Shown: positions 50,301-56,122, counted from the stretch's first letter. The stretch is 56,122 nucleotides of DNA from CAUZFZ01 sp963579025 (GCA_963579025.1 CAUZFZ010000051.1:1-56122); one strand, 5' to 3'. Notes: a model not told the origin generated them from the sequence alone. Translations and numbers: made by a program.

Positions 50301-53300
50301 TCGTCGCGTCCAGACGCTGTTCGCCTCCACCACCGGCGGTGGTGATCGCAAACCGCAGCGTGTTACTGCCGCTGCGCGGTGTGAAGAACATGTTGCGAGT
50401 CGTGTTGTCACCGAAGTCGAAGATCCGCTGCCAGGACTCGCTCGTCGGACCATCCCAGTTGACCCAGGCCGTAAACGTGAAGTCGGTCACGTTGGCCAGG
50501 CTGTCGGGCAGGTCGACAAAGTCGTTCGTGCCGTCGAAGTCCACGGCATTGCCAATGAACCCGGCTCCACCGGCCGTGGGCGCGGCGCCGGTCGCAGTCG
50601 TCGTGTTGTTGTTGCCGGACGAATCGGTAAACGTCGTGGCTCCGGCCGTCTCTTCAAACCGGTAATAGGCCGTCGGCCCGGTCGAGAGCACCGTATTGAC
50701 GTATGAATCCGTGCCCAGTTCAACAGTCGTCCCGGACTTTGATGTCGCCAGCGTGACGGTCCCCGTTCCAGCATTGATTGTGCCGGTCAGTGCCACGTCG
50801 GCCGCCGTGACCGTGACGGCACCGTCAGCCGTGCCCGTCGTGTTAACCTTGCTGGCGGCGTCGTCCGACGTGAACGTCCCGGTGCCGTCATTGTCCGCGT
50901 CGGCGTCGATCGTCAGCGTTCCCCCGCCGGTAGTGATGTCGGCGTTGGTTCCACTGAGCGTCACGCCATTGTTGGCTTCCAGGTTGACGGCCCCGCCGCT
51001 GGTCATGATCGGAGCCGTAACCGTGATCGTGTCTGGCGGATCGATGTTCAAGCCGCCGGAACCCACATTCGCGGTTGCGTTGATGTCGACCGATCCGCCT
51101 GTCGAATCCACCTTGATCGAATTCAGGACGCTGTCGCCCCCGACAAGGCCGTTGAATGCCACATCGCCGCTGGCGTTCACCGTCAGCGAAGACTGCGGGT
51201 GGATTGAAACCTGGTCGACATTGATCGCGTTATTACCGGGGCCCTGGTCCAGGTTCTGGAATGACAGACGAGTTGTCGTGCCGGTCGCTGTGAATGAATA
51301 GCTGAAGACTCGCCAGTCGTCTGCACTGGTGTTTTTCGGAACCGTGAAGGTCGCGTTGACCAGCTCCGCCTGGTTGTTGAATGCCAGGCTGGCATCGTTT
51401 GTCCCCGGAGTCCCGACCTGCACGAGTCCATTCTGGAAATCGAGCCCCGAAGTGAACCCGGTGCCGAAAAACGTCAGGTCGTAGGTGACGCCGATCTGGG
51501 TCGTCAGATCCTGGTAGCGGCCTCCGTTCTGGAAATTCGCGCCGCCATGCAGCGAAAACTCGCCGCCGTTCGGCAACTGGCTCAGGCCGTTGAGGGCTCC
51601 AAAGGAGTTTTGAATCAGCAGCCAGTCCGTCGGGTCCGTCCCGTTCCCGCTGTTCGACTCAAATCCGGGATTGCTTGCCAGATTCCCTGCGGAATCGATC
51701 GTTCCGTCGAACGTGACATCAGCAGCGGTAAGTGTCAGATCGGCTGCAACCTGAACCGCTCCCGCGTAGGTCTGATTGCCCGTACCCGTGTTAACCGTGC
51801 CGCTGTTGAGGTTGATGGCTTCGGACGTGACATCCAGCGATGCGAGCTGAGCGGTAGCATCCCATGTCACCGTGTCCGTGTCCGCTCCTGCGTCGACTAC
51901 CACGCCGCGAGTCGTCGCAATGTCGAAGGTCGAGGCAAACGTCACTGCGTCGTCACCGCCCAGTGAGTTGATCACGATCGAGTCGATTACGGGCGACAGG
52001 AAAGCAATCTCAGACAGTCCGACACCGAACGCCTGCGAATTGTTGCGGGTCGTCAGAATTCCAGAAAGCGCGCCCGACACGTTTGGAATGTCAGTCGTGT
52101 GCTTCTCGCTGTCGAAATTCGAGCCATCGACGGGAATCGTGAAGTCGAAATCAAGCAGTCTTGTGCCACCGCCTCCAACGGCATCAAACAACTGAATGTT
52201 CCAGTCCGTCGGCGTGTGCCGGAAGAAGTCCCACATCAGCAACTGGTCGAGGTTCTGAGCGCTCGCGAAGTCGAACTCGATCGCAACGCCCGTCGACCCA
52301 TCCGTGTTCGTAAACCAGCTCGTCCCGCCACCACCCGATGACGGATTCGGTGCGGAATAGTCCTCATCGGCAGCATCGCCCACCAGGACGGACGGAGTAT
52401 TGAACCCGTTGGTAGCCGACGATGTCGGCGCCTGCGGCTGCGTGAACCCGGACGCGGGCGACGACAGCGGAATGCTGACTGACGGGGTGCCGCTGCCGGT
52501 CGCTGTGACGGACGGGTCGATGCTGATCGGGCTGCCGGTGTTGGACGTAATCGTGAGGTTGCTACCACTCACGCCAAAGGTGATGTCATCCACCATCTCA
52601 CTGCCAGCGACGACGAGGTCTCCGCCAGCCAGACTGACGCTCAACGCCGACAGCGTCAGGACAACATCGTTTCCTGTTCCGCCAGCGTAGGTGATGACAG
52701 CGTCGCGTCCTGTTCCCAGGAAGTTTGTAATGCGACCACCTTCCGGGAGCCCACTAAAGGTCCCGGAAATGGCATCAGTGCCGTCGTTGTCGATGATGGT
52801 GAACGTCTCACCGCCGGTCGGTGCGTAGCTGTTGAATGACGACGTCGCCAGTGTGACACCGGTGCCAATCGTCACGGTTCCCGTGACCGACAATTGGTCA
52901 TGGTTCGTATTCGCCGTACCCGGAGTCGTTCCGCCGATCTCCACGTCAAATGTGCTGTTGTCGGCAAACGTGAAGTTTCCATCCACGTTCAGGATGCCCG
53001 GTGACTGGCCCGGCGCGATCGTGCCGGTCAGCGTGGCTGATGGCGCTGTAATGTCCGTTCCGGTGAGGGCATCGTTGATCTCTCCGCCGGTCAGTGTCAC
53101 CGGGTCAGTGAAGGTGGCCGTATTAACATCAATCGTGCCCGTTCCATTCGCAAGGTCGCCGATTGTGATTGAGCTGAAACCATCGGTCAGGCGGCCGAGT
53201 TCGGTGTCGTCAAGATTCAACGTGCCGGTTCCGCCACCCAGACCAATCGTGGTAGTGGCTGTCTTTGGTCTGATGATCAATGCGCCGGACGAGTCGATTG

Positions 53301-56122
53301 AGCCGCTTGTCACATTGTACGTGTCCGTAATCAGCGTGATGTCGCCGGTCGCGGACGTGCCGCCGATCGTGCTGGACCCGCTGGTCAGGTTCAGGCCGCT
53401 GCCCGTGCCGGCTCCAGTTGCTGTGACCGTGATCCCACCGGCCCCGTTCGAGCGGATTTGCCCAACAGTCCCGGAGAAGTTCACCCCCTGACTATTCCCA
53501 CCCCCGGCCGTACCAGTGACATTTAACTCGCCGGCAGTCACTTCCAGAGTGCCGTTCTGGAAGAGGCTGATCCCGTTGTTGTTGCCACTCGAGGTGGCGC
53601 TTCCGGTTCCGGTGACGGTCAGATTCCCCGTGCCCGTCGTGCTGATCTTTGCGCCGGCATTTCCGACATCGATTCCGATACCCGCCGCAGCACCAATGCC
53701 CCCGCCCGAACCTGTTACCGAAACATTTCCGGAAACCGATGTAATGGTGCCGCCCGTGACAACCAGAATCCCCTGATGACTCGCCGCAGTGGATGCAGTC
53801 GCTCCGCCGGTGCCGGTCACGGAGATGTCGCCCGAAGTGGATGTCACCAGACTGCCGGCGCCGGTTACGAGGATTCCCCGTGAAACCTGGCCGTCCGCGC
53901 CGCCTGTCCCCACGATGGCAATCGAGCCGCTGCTGGTTTCGGCTCGACCACCGCCCTCGATGCGGACACCTGCATGATCACCGCCACTGGCCTTGCCCGT
54001 GCCGCGAATCGAGATGTCACCAGTGCCGGCGTTGAGTGTGGCGCCGTTGAGACGTACGCCGTGATCAACTCCTGAACCCACTGCCGCAGTCGTTGCGGGA
54101 TTGACACCACCACCGAGCGTGATCGTTCCATTGTTCGACGTGATGACTGTTCCCGATCCGAGATCAACACCACCGGCACCACTGGCGTCGCGATCGGAAT
54201 TGAGGACAACGTTCAGCTTGTTGTTCGTCGATGTCACATCGGCCGAGTTGTTGAAGATGATGTCGCCGTCAGCGCGAATAGCGAGTGTCGCATCTGCACC
54301 AGCCGATTTGATGATGGACTCCGTAACGGTGATGTCGGCACCGGCATTCACGTTCTGCACGGTAATGTTGCCAGGTGCGGACAGGCCCGTCACTCCGTCA
54401 AACGCGCCGATCGTTGCTCCACCGGTTCGGTCGTCAATGAAGATTGCGCCGGAAGTTGCCGCACGAGCCGCAATTGTGCCGACCATCGTGTTTGACGTGA
54501 CGCCCGTCTGTGAATCCAAGCTGGCCGAAGTGGCTGTCACGGAAACACCACTGCCACCCGCCGTGATGGCGCCTGTCCGCGCTGTCAAAGTTGCCGTGTT
54601 CGACCCGGCATTCAGCGCGTCGACCACGATTGACCCACCAACAATCGCAACCGGGTCAACAAACGTCGCGATATTGAAATCGACGGCCCCGGTTCCGCTG
54701 CTCGCATCACCGATCGTGATTGAACTGAAACCGTCGGTAAATCGACCCACTTCAGTCGCACTGACATTCAGACTTCCGGCACCGCCACCGATGCCGATGG
54801 TTGTTGCACCGAGCCGTGGTACGAGCGACAGGCTTCCTCCTGAGGATGTCAATGCCTGCTGAATATCAAAATCATCCCCGATCAGCCGGATCAAACCGCC
54901 GGTTCCCGCAGTGATCCCATCAATCCCGCTGACAGACCCAACCGTCATTGCGCCTGAGTTCTCAAACAGCGTAATTGCACCATTCGTGGTTAGCGCCGCA
55001 ACCGTGTTGACATCGATGCCCAGGTTGATTGTCGTTGCTGCCTGAAACGCGGCGCTGGCAGCAGTCACGTCCGCTCCCGCCGTACTTCCATCTGTAATGG
55101 ACCCCGTACGTGCGATGAGAGTTGCGGTGTTCGAACCAGTATTCAGTCCGTCCACAGCAATCGAGCCGCCAACAATCGTCAGTGGGTCTTCAAACGTGAA
55201 ACCGTCGACATCAATGGCACCAGTACCTGCAGCGACATCACCGATTGTGATCGAGCTGAAGCCGTTGACGAATCGGCCAAGTTCTCCGTCGTCAACATTC
55301 AGCGTTCCAGAACCGCCACCGATACCGATTGTTGATGCGGCATTCTGCGGCGTGATTACCAGCGCACCGTTGTTCTGAACCGTCGCGTTGGTGTTAATAA
55401 ACAGGTCGTCGGTGGTGATCGTGATGCCGCCCGTACCGGTGGCGTTGCCGATCACCGACGTTGTTTCGAAGTCCACGCCTGCGGACAGACCCGCAACACC
55501 GGTACCGTTGAAGCTGATCGCCCCCGACCCGGTGGCCGAGACTGTTCCGGCGACCGCTTTCACGCCTTCACCATCACCACTCCCGGAACCAGTCGCACTG
55601 ATACTTCCACCAGCCGTCGTCACCGCTCCACCGATCAGGAGTCCGACGGAATCGCCAGCACCTGCGTCACCAGTACCAGTCAACGCAAGCGACCCGGTAC
55701 CGGTGGTACGCACGATACCAGTGGACTCGATTCGGATTCCGTCATTGCCAGTTGTGCTGCCACTGATGCCCGTCGCCGTCACATTGCCACTGCCGGTTGA
55801 TTCCACCGTTCCGTTGATCGTGATCGCATCGAAGTTGCCTGCACCGGATGTCGGATTGCCGTCCAACGTCAAGGCACCGTTCACAGCCGAAACAACCTGG
55901 CTGGCATTAACCGTGATGGTTTGCGTGGAGTCGATATCGATCGTTCCAGCACCTGTTGCACTGACATTGGCCCCAATCGTCACAGCTTCGGTGGCCGACA
56001 GCGTAACATTACCCGTGCCACCAGTAATCGGTTCTGACACGGTCAGGTCGCTGGCGGCGGCAATTGTGATGTTCGAGTTGGTCGCACTCACACCGACCGT
56101 CGCGCCGATGCCACCGACCGTT
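32338..56122 (-). CDS. Giant multi-domain Calx-beta surface/adhesin-like protein, 5' end off window
   Basis: A single uninterrupted frame of about 7,927 codons from the right edge to a stop at 32338; the N-terminus lies beyond the window because the frame is open upstream of 56091. The order from the N-terminal side is: long Thr/Gly/Ala-rich beta-helix-like repeats (GTGNVTLSATE, GGTGITVTA types); a discoidin-like stretch near 52,400-52,000; a carbohydrate-binding-like stretch near 51,680-51,180; a LamG-like domain near 50,680-50,040; more beta-helix repeats; three PGxSPG autotransporter-like blocks (near 53,000, 48,200 and 40,750); an SdrD B-like domain near 40,390-40,060; 18 Calx-beta repeats; a PPC-like block; and an acidic tail with no PEP-CTERM or dockerin. 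An exported adhesin or matrix protein is the likely role. Calcium binding by the Calx-beta repeats is expected from the family, not shown. No frameshift was seen. Confidence 0.9.
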   Translation of the reverse strand, partial: TVGGIGATVGVSATNSNITIAAASDLTVSEPITGGTGNVTLSATEAVTIGANVSATGAGTIDIDSTQTITVNASQVVSAVNGALTLDGNPTSGAGNFDAITINGTVESTGSGNVTATGISGSTTGNDGIRIESTGIVRTTGTGSLALTGTGDAGAGDSVGLLIGGAVTTAGGSISATGSGSGDGEGVKAVAGTVSATGSGAISFNGTGVAGLSAGVDFETTSVIGNATGTGGITITTDDLFINTNATVQNNGALVITPQNAASTIGIGGGSGTLNVDDGELGRFVNGFSSITIGDVAAGTGAIDVDGFTFEDPLTIVGGSIAVDGLNTGSNTATLIARTGSITDGSTAGADVTAASAAFQAATTINLGIDVNTVAALTTNGAITLFENSGAMTVGSVSGIDGITAGTGGLIRLIGDDFDIQQALTSSGGSLSLVPRLGATTIGIGGGAGSLNVSATEVGRFTDGFSSITIGDASSGTGAVDFNIATFVDPVAIVGGSIVVDALNAGSNTATLTARTGAITAGGSGVSVTATSASLDSQTGVTSNTMVGTIAARAATSGAIFIDDRTGGATIGAFDGVTGLSAPGNITVQNVNAGADITVTESIIKSAGADATLAIRADGDIIFNNSADVTSTNNKLNVVLNSDRDASGAGGVDLGSGTVITSNNGTITLGGGVNPATTAAVGSGVDHGVRLNGATLNAGTGDISIRGTGKASGGDHAGVRIEGGGRAETSSGSIAIVGTGGADGQVSRGILVTGAGSLVTSTSGDISVTGTGGATASTAASHQGILVVTGGTITSVSGNVSVTGSGGGIGAAAGIGIDVGNAGAKISTTGTGNLTVTGTGSATSSGNNNGISLFQNGTLEVTAGELNVTGTAGGGNSQGVNFSGTVGQIRSNGAGGITVTATGAGTGSGLNLTSGSSTIGGTSATGDITLITDTYNVTSGSIDSSGALIIRPKTATTTIGLGGGTGTLNLDDTELGRLTDGFSSITIGDLANGTGTIDVNTATFTDPVTLTGGEINDALTGTDITAPSATLTGTIAPGQSPGILNVDGNFTFADNSTFDVEIGGTTPGTANTNHDQLSVTGTVTIGTGVTLATSSFNSYAPTGGETFTIIDNDGTDAISGTFSGLPEGGRITNFLGTGRDAVITYAGGTGNDVVLTLSALSVSLAGGDLVVAGSEMVDDITFGVSGSNLTITSNTGSPISIDPSVTATGSGTPSVSIPLSSPASGFTQPQAPTSSATNGFNTPSVLVGDAADEDYSAPNPSSGGGGTSWFTNTDGSTGVAIEFDFASAQNLDQLLMWDFFRHTPTDWNIQLFDAVGGGGTRLLDFDFTIPVDGSNFDSEKHTTDIPNVSGALSGILTTRNNSQAFGVGLSEIAFLSPVIDSIVINSLGGDDAVTFASTFDIATTRGVVVDAGADTDTVTWDATAQLASLDVTSEAINLNSGTVNTGTGNQTYAGAVQVAADLTLTAADVTFDGTIDSAGNLASNPGFESNSGNGTDPTDWLLIQNSFGALNGLSQLPNGGEFSLHGGANFQNGGRYQDLTTQIGVTYDLTFFGTGFTSGLDFQNGLVQVGTPGTNDASLAFNNQAELVNATFTVPKNTSADDWRVFSYSFTATGTTTRLSFQNLDQGPGNNAINVDQVSIHPQSSLTVNASGDVAFNGLVGGDSVLNSIKVDSTGGSVDINATANVGSGGLNIDPPDTITVTAPIMTSGGAVNLEANNGVTLSGTNADITTGGGTLTIDADADNDGTGTFTSDDAASKVNTTGTADGAVTVTAADVALTGTINAGTGTVTLATSKSGTTVELGTDSYVNTVLSTGPTAYYRFEETAGATTFTDSSGNNNTTTATGAAPTAGGAGFIGNAVDFDGTNDFVDLPDSLANVTDFTFTAWVNWDGPTSESWQRIFDFGDNTTRNMFFTPRSGSNTLRFAITTAGGGGEQRLDATTLPVNVWKHVAVTITGNTGRMYLDGVEVASGTISLNPSQVLSDNTWLGRSQYNDPFYDGQQDEVAIYDKGLTAAEILAQYNAGANPAQFSLTDAELDNITTTNRIVVGNANAGDVTFAGPVSMTNAATLEIITGGAVNDTGSATVFSVTNLAITAVTGVGTTSALNTAASNLEVSGGTGGVSVANTGNLAIGGVNGTLSGLNATGANVTVATTGNLNVTEAITGGTGNVTLSATEDVSIGANVTAAGSGAIDIDAGRQIVVNAGASVASATGAITLDANTSGSATGSFDGIFVANTGVVSSTTGDIAVTGRGGDAASNGNHGVNLADTASITSQGGNITVTGQAGGAGSTTQFHEGVIITGNVTTTDSGSITLNGTGGATGSNNYGVDLLGGAAVSAVDGTVTINGVSGAGGGSDAIRLANFGSGGAVITTTGSGGIVLTANESAGSGVGLNAFGSGSAIGGATTAGDVSITTDTISLAVPVQSSGSLSITPRSAATTIGLGGGSGTLNLDSGELGRLTDGFNSITIGDAAAGAGAIDIDSSAINDNVTVVGGSITVTELAAGSNDVTLTARTGNILDGGDTGTDVTGGTVLFNAANGSIGATGDGISLAATSLATDTAAANGDQFLRETGSVDWNSSTAGTGTINLDAGTFSIATGQTITGDVAVNTGATLEGVGTVTGDVTVNSGGTLSPGLSPGVINTGDLSLSGSFEVELPGDGGSGTANGHDQVNVTGTVNLGGTLSVDTAGLIPAEISAGDSFVIINNDTAADAVTGNFSNFPAGSAVIINAGGSGLNLVISHVGGDGNDVALEAFRPETTVEVVGGNLVVTDTNGGNTNDNLTFTADGTNLTIVDNNTNGIDLLGTLNGGTGDGSATVVVPLSSFTGTLDINAQAGNDTLDFEGITLLANQNLDIDAGDGTDVVNLQFAALTLDNGSLTIASDAINLTQGTVSTGTGNQTYTGAVALGAATTLTGGTVTVNGTVDGMQSLNVAGNAVFGGAIGGTSAPTSLQVTGTTTLSGGAVSTSGNQTYQGAVTLGADAVLTGNAVTFQNTLDGAQDLTIANAGVVSFQDTVGGTTGLGALQTSAANFAAIRSDVTAASMNFQNAISLEAASGSVTLSATGGDISVAQHITGANAPAKALTINATGNVSLGAAAGLFQPVSTFNLTATSATLNGVNATGDVTLTVDSLNLASATLNSTGALTIKPLTAGRTIGLGGGAGDLNLDDAELARLADGFSSITIGDAANGTGAVDVNSSTFADPVTVVGGSIAVTELNAGANAATLTARTGAITDGGDSGTDVTATTLKLSAATGAGVSGNAISTAVSSVAAQVSTSGGVFIDSAGALDITTVDGLSGITTSNGEIRIEAISSITVSQALDSNGGDVALVATQDVLVNANIAGDGGNITVNSDSDSTDGGLIDVTQGITSGGGNITLGGGADPAQNAADGTTVAPGVNITNSGELNAGGGDISVRGVTAHNSFGIQLLFGDITTAGNGDITLTGSGTNQASGVRVFFATVETADGNIVVNADAVADSAFVSQGTIRATGSGDVTVNGISDTGSSAVSLATDATLQVNTGTLTVNGTATTSGDAIRLSTFGGRLLSVGSGGIVVTGNAAAGTDLVFVDDSIVGGSTANGPITINADSIDLSGTTVIQSTGSLVMQPRTASTTIGVGGGSGTLNLDDTELGFLADGFSSITIGDAATGTGAVDVDSSTFTDPLTIVGGSIDVTELSAGANAIALTARSGAITDGGDDGTDVAGGSLVATATAGVGTSGNALETAVDHLEASGGTGGVNVGNTGDVTIGGIGATDGVSASASDITIVATSSITVTEAIATTGSGTVTLTAIENITLSSSSADITTAGGTVTLDADSDDTASGAFTSNDAGSAITSGGGNILITAADASLTGTINAGSGIVALATSTADRTVDLGAVGGSGQFVLTDAELDLVTTTNKVVAGTATSGAVTFTGAVSMANADTLEILTGSTVNDIGSSTVFTDVNLAITAAQGIGTTGALNTALTNLEASGGSGGVNIANTGDVTVGGVSGSLTGLSATNSNISLTAASDITVSELINGGTGNVTLSATEDVSIGANVTATGSGAIDIDAGRQIAVNAGASVASATGAITLDANTSGSATGSFDGIFVANTGVVSSTTGDITVTGRGGDAESNGNHGVNVADTAAITSQGGNITLTGQAGGAGATTQFHEGVIITGNVTTTGSGNITLNGTGGATGSANFGVDLFGGATISAVDGTVTINGVSGTGGGSDAIRLANFGSGGAVITTTGNGGIVLNANESAGSGVGLNAFGAGSAIGGATTAGGVSITTDTIALAVPVQSSGSLSITPRSAATTIGLGGGAGSLNLDDAELERIQDGFSSITIGDAGAGTGAVDIDSSSFADPVTIVGGSIVVTELDAASNAVTLTARTGAILDGGDDGADVTASTLGASAATGIGASANAFETTVNNVEASGGSGGVNILNTGELTIGGADGSLTGVSASGGDITVTASSPLTVNEKVEDTGGGAITLTATDDGDAPEPDTLTINAQVLASGGSATNVELNGENIVINDSGQAVDVTSGGGKFTANATNTFTANANVAISNAGAGQIIINADDVVLNTASAELNNGPTGLTIIRNKSVDRPISLGDATPANTLNLSDAELDRITTGGLRIGQIVGGDLNAPVSGAISISSAISPGSTTGLTLFTPGTVTAGLNGSITETNLSIVSGGAVSLDNSANDLDTVSLNVASGDITIRDADDITVGSPPSGVVGIDNDNGSVSLTAGSITVEQAIDVAGSGTISLTSANGVLLTGATADIVTDGGSYTVDADSDENGLGTYTQDNAGSAVATTGVGGDGPVSIVAADVELTGTINAGAGLISLQTSTAGRSIDLGANGGSGQFVLTDAEFDRITTSSRIAVGNGTAGNVVFTGAVDLANASVLEIQTGGSVNDTGSTVVFTDTELAINAAQGIGTSSTLNTSVSSFAATVAAGGVDLTQPNSDTISLTTVGTLDGVTATNSDIAITSGVISVLSPISATGSGTVTLTSTGSGGDLTVASAVTTADGSITLTASDELTGSGAITTGAGTLTLAAGGPITLQGDIDYGAGSAVITTPGTLASAIAGSGGLTVDTSGTVILTGTSTLTGNTTVVNGTLFVNGSLTSSDVIENAGATLGGTGSIGGTVTNNGTIAPGTSPGLLDTGNLTFGANSTFSVELAGTTAGDGAMNHDQINVTGSVMIGNNVTLEGDLLAGFTPGLNTTYTIINNDATDAVSGTFAGLPEGAFLNLDVLDAQGMTLGVDEFVISYVGGTDNNDVVIAPGSSIEGRVFDDLDNDGIQDAGENGVAGTTVRVLSLDETTVIRTGQTAADGTYRYAGLLPKRYIVEFVAPIGRHFSPRDAGTDDALDSDPNIFTGRTGPIDARPFGRVVTGVDAGTHITTVAINDVTVTEGGLGALTPAVFELTLSGVAQQTITVGFNSLDDTATVANGDYVATSGTVTFLPGQSVRRITLSVNGDTAIEADEKITVALANATNAVITDSQGTVTVANDDTSTPVLSIRDFSGNEGSTGEQATFEVLVDLSLASSETITVAFASADVTTTAGTDYTATSGTLTFAPGETQKIIPITVIGDRQTEVDEFLTVTLSNGTGPVTISDAVSDVTIANDDFAVPQITIVDVAREEGALGARTNLLFTVRLSDVSEDTITVNYTTEDIDATIVGADYELSSGTLTFLPDDFEKTIVVTALGDDTVENDETLRVRLSSPVNATVGDDEGIGTISNDDDPTPDITISDVTRPEGETGQATPFVFTVSLAGPTNVSVGVDFQVENGTASLSDGDLEALPSGRLNFVPGQTQQTVTVLVTGDRRIESDESFFVNLSNPANGDLADQQGQGTITNDDTLVPAISITDVTVNEGAPGERTRLVFDVTLSGSSEDPARVSFATQDGTAKQDSEEIEGVATPSDYEATSGFLDFAPGETSKQIVVIAVGDLINEGDELLFVNLSGVTGATLSDGQARGLISNDDGPPEISIADVSRREGSPGEKTRYDFTVSLSGPSSVPISVNFTSGDGSGTLADSDYEQTSGTVTIPAGETSATVPVNVLGDGAVETDESFFVTLSNPVNGTLADDQGQGTIRNDDRTIQGVSITDVTIDEGAPGLKPPLVFTVELTGPADGTVTVDFATSDGTATTVSGDYDGASGTVTFGPGESSKTIVVSANGDEEIEANETFFVNLSNITGNAEFDDAQGLGRVINDDRLVPTISINDVAQSEGRLGERNAFTFVISLSNAVETPVTVDVATSNGTAEAGLAAAGGDYEAGGTQTLTFQPGETRLTYAVTGLGDFTEEASETFFVNLSNAMGGDISDDQGLGTLRNDDGATPSIFINDPVVEEGIGGQRPQLAFILSLSGPSANPVSFDFDTADGTAAGGVDYERTSGRVTFAPGELTKTVRVPVIGDFNVESGETVFLNLSNVTAGIIDDDQGRGTIINDDSFPTLSISDVTLQEGSAGARTQYVFTVSLTGRAPVPVTANFSTADGTATVAGNDYQAASGTLTFLPDERTKRVTVNVTGDRAVETDETFFLNLTNVANAETSDNQGLGTISNDDALIPRVTISDVTREEGGIGARTRFEFVVSLSSPATEVVKVDYQTADGLAVAGNDYEAQSGTLEFLVGESSKVIAVNVLGDRNLESIENLFVNLSVNAANADDLVLADDQGLGQITNDDEATPGITISGVESQEGIFGERTGFEFLVQLSSPATGTVTVDYATADGSARASQNDYVAQNGTVTFLAGESRKNIVVPVIGDGTVENDEAFFLNLANVMGNAVLVTDQGAASILNDDRPRPDAFISDVTLDEGVPEERTRFEFLVTLSAPATAATGPIRIDYATADGTAIGGNPNLLDGDDEPIPLPTGTDYESRSGSILFQPGEQQKPVVIIVRGDGTVESEETFFLNLTGDSGNVTINDDQAIGRLVNDDFPLPGLTISDVSVVEGLNGARTQFETTLRLSANATTPITVNFETADGSATLAGTDYLQSSGQVTFNATELEKTLTFVALGDGDEEADESFFINLTGITSNALLIDDQAEVTIVNDDLQTVVPDVTITDVEQREGDDNALPEFGFVVELSAAPTSPVTVSFNTSAGTASATDFRSKSGTVTFQAGETIKTIDVEVVGDETVETDEVFFVDLTAATGATITDPQAEGRILNDDVAVLPGIRINDIEAAEGSDGETKEFLFTVELTGVFDELVTVQYESAQFSATSTATDRDFFRIGESTLFFEPGETLQTIVVQTIADTDVESDEKFFINLFDPVNAEILDDQGEFLLNNDDLPIPQASINSVVKLEGDGANKTYTFTVQLDKPAAGGESFEFMTVDGTATTADNDYTTTSGTLTFAPTETEKSLDVIVRGDLADEIDEQFFVNLFNPMGLALADDQGRGVIANDDDPDAILVISDGINISNEFGQEGNEEDTTYEFEVRLVGKPSGAVSVTVTSADGTAIAGEDYDSVSQQLAFAAGETTKTVQVIVSGDTDEEADEDFFLNLSNATGARIFDDQGRGLIINDEDVVNRDEGLDQTVQVIADVMQAIAETDDPPPEPGEIINTTGVINGGRGDVTNLLVQIGLQVIRDLELTDAIVAVFDPVNAIVTTPEGRSNGFTEAAGMLSQSANSFYSGDGPVELLVIPNASAGVYNLQLEGVGQGNFRAAVSRVDGSGVIGTETVEGNLTDNLEVALDFTVAIPGEVAAASDGPALASGESGEGDGNVGIFSVASTAGSTDSDSDDDNDAQSAADQIGAAIAAAAAEAKAAAAAVLNALPQGLAGAIAGLFGLGTDTDVDDPNDPEDDGPKLSDLIFEAVGGSLTGAPIKLGEELIEMLAPLLPVSEDDDSDNDDKDGEGDGDADGTEEAAPADADAESTEGKTSQNSRARSGQQWAALFEDQDETDELLLWEPAGRLKRTKVDQPPRRAVKSSDASDETEVSAIYPPTPGRAAWLDVDERKRQNPDSPWATEETDDGGAAE
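33690..40050 (-). repeat. Array of 18 Calx-beta repeats
   Basis: Counted from the I-x-D-V-x-x-x-E-G start motif of each repeat, with DYxxxSGxxxFxPGE in the middle and a DExFFxNLS..DDQGxGTIxNDD ending. Repeats are about 110-125 residues. The thirteenth has an insertion before TDYES. The sequences have drifted at the DNA level, so this array is older than the 0.8-kb duplication further upstream. Confidence 0.88.
43261..44095 (-). repeat. Copy A of a near-identical ~835-bp duplication inside the giant gene
   Basis: Matches 48799-49633 at a constant offset of 5,538 bases with no gap at either end I checked, and only scattered substitutions. The offset is a multiple of three, so the frame is kept. 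Confidence 0.85.
48799..49633 (-). repeat. Copy B of the ~835-bp duplication inside the giant gene
   Basis: Partner of 43261-44095, encoding the same beta-helix segment (VPVQSSGSLSITPRSAATTI through ATEDVSIGANVTA). The duplicated block also contains the DAGRQI and GDITVTGRGGDA-type units. Confidence 0.85.

Larger units (their letters stand above)
42990..55370 (-). repeat. Seven copies of a ~100-residue module in the giant protein
   Basis: Each copy has TTIG(L/I)GGG.G.LN, then a DGFSSITIGD motif, then (A/D)P.(T/A)(V/I)VGGSI and LTAR(T/S)G.I..GG. The SITIGD motifs lie near 55,255, 54,725, 53,170, 48,730, 46,590, 45,225 and 43,200. The third copy is shortened after its DP motif. Confidence 0.8.

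Overview
The window reads as chromosomal DNA from a planctomycete, probably a marine or freshwater Planctomycetales member. The indicators are a LEPR-XLL-like motif at the N-terminus of an exported protease, a Tat-exported DUF1501 protein, exported cupredoxin and sialidase-like proteins, a very large Calx-beta surface protein, a Gly/Gln-rich secretin with long N-terminal repeats, and palindromic intergenic elements of the type common in this phylum. No rRNA, tRNA, CRISPR array or insertion sequence was recognised. Many genes end in TGA, so UGA is a normal stop here. That makes the one in-frame UGA discussed below meaningful.

Layout. 1-5929 (minus): C-terminally incomplete secretin-family protein. 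6479-9875 (plus): exported cupredoxin-like protein, Ca2+/cation antiporter of the CaCA family, and LarA-type nickel-pincer racemase/epimerase. 9885-13507 (minus): DSD1/D-threonine-aldolase-fold PLP enzyme, a small two-helix membrane ORF, and a SEC-C/TPR protein. 13733-17701 (minus): secreted protein combining a trypsin-like domain and a metzincin-like HExxH domain, with a clear terminator. 18134-22132 (plus): fused HyuA-HyuB 5-oxoprolinase/hydantoinase carrying a palindromic repeat inserted in frame at the A/B junction. 22430-25078: an accessory-looking stretch with a YaaA/DUF6884-like protein, a tandem GIY-YIG protein and a RelE/ParE-type toxin-antitoxin pair. 25194-29643: sialidase-like protein, WD40 lipoprotein, DUF1501 protein and a cupin. 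29803-30024: a SelW/Rdx-type selenoprotein with a CxxU motif and a bacterial SECIS hairpin, which a standard gene caller would miss. 30100-30787: DUF433/DUF5615 toxin-antitoxin pair. 30824-32140 (minus): Kdo transferase WaaA. 32338-56122 (minus): one open frame of more than 7,900 codons that continues off the right edge.

Most genes look like single transcription units; only the two toxin-antitoxin pairs overlap. The theme is cell envelope and export: a secretin pore, exported proteases and surface proteins, and LPS core synthesis. The best candidates for undescribed biology are the UGA-containing SelW-like gene, the paired YaaA-like/double GIY-YIG genes, the repeat-invaded 5-oxoprolinase, and the giant surface protein, whose internal 0.8-kb duplication suggests ongoing expansion. 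All calls come from reading the sequence; no database search was run.
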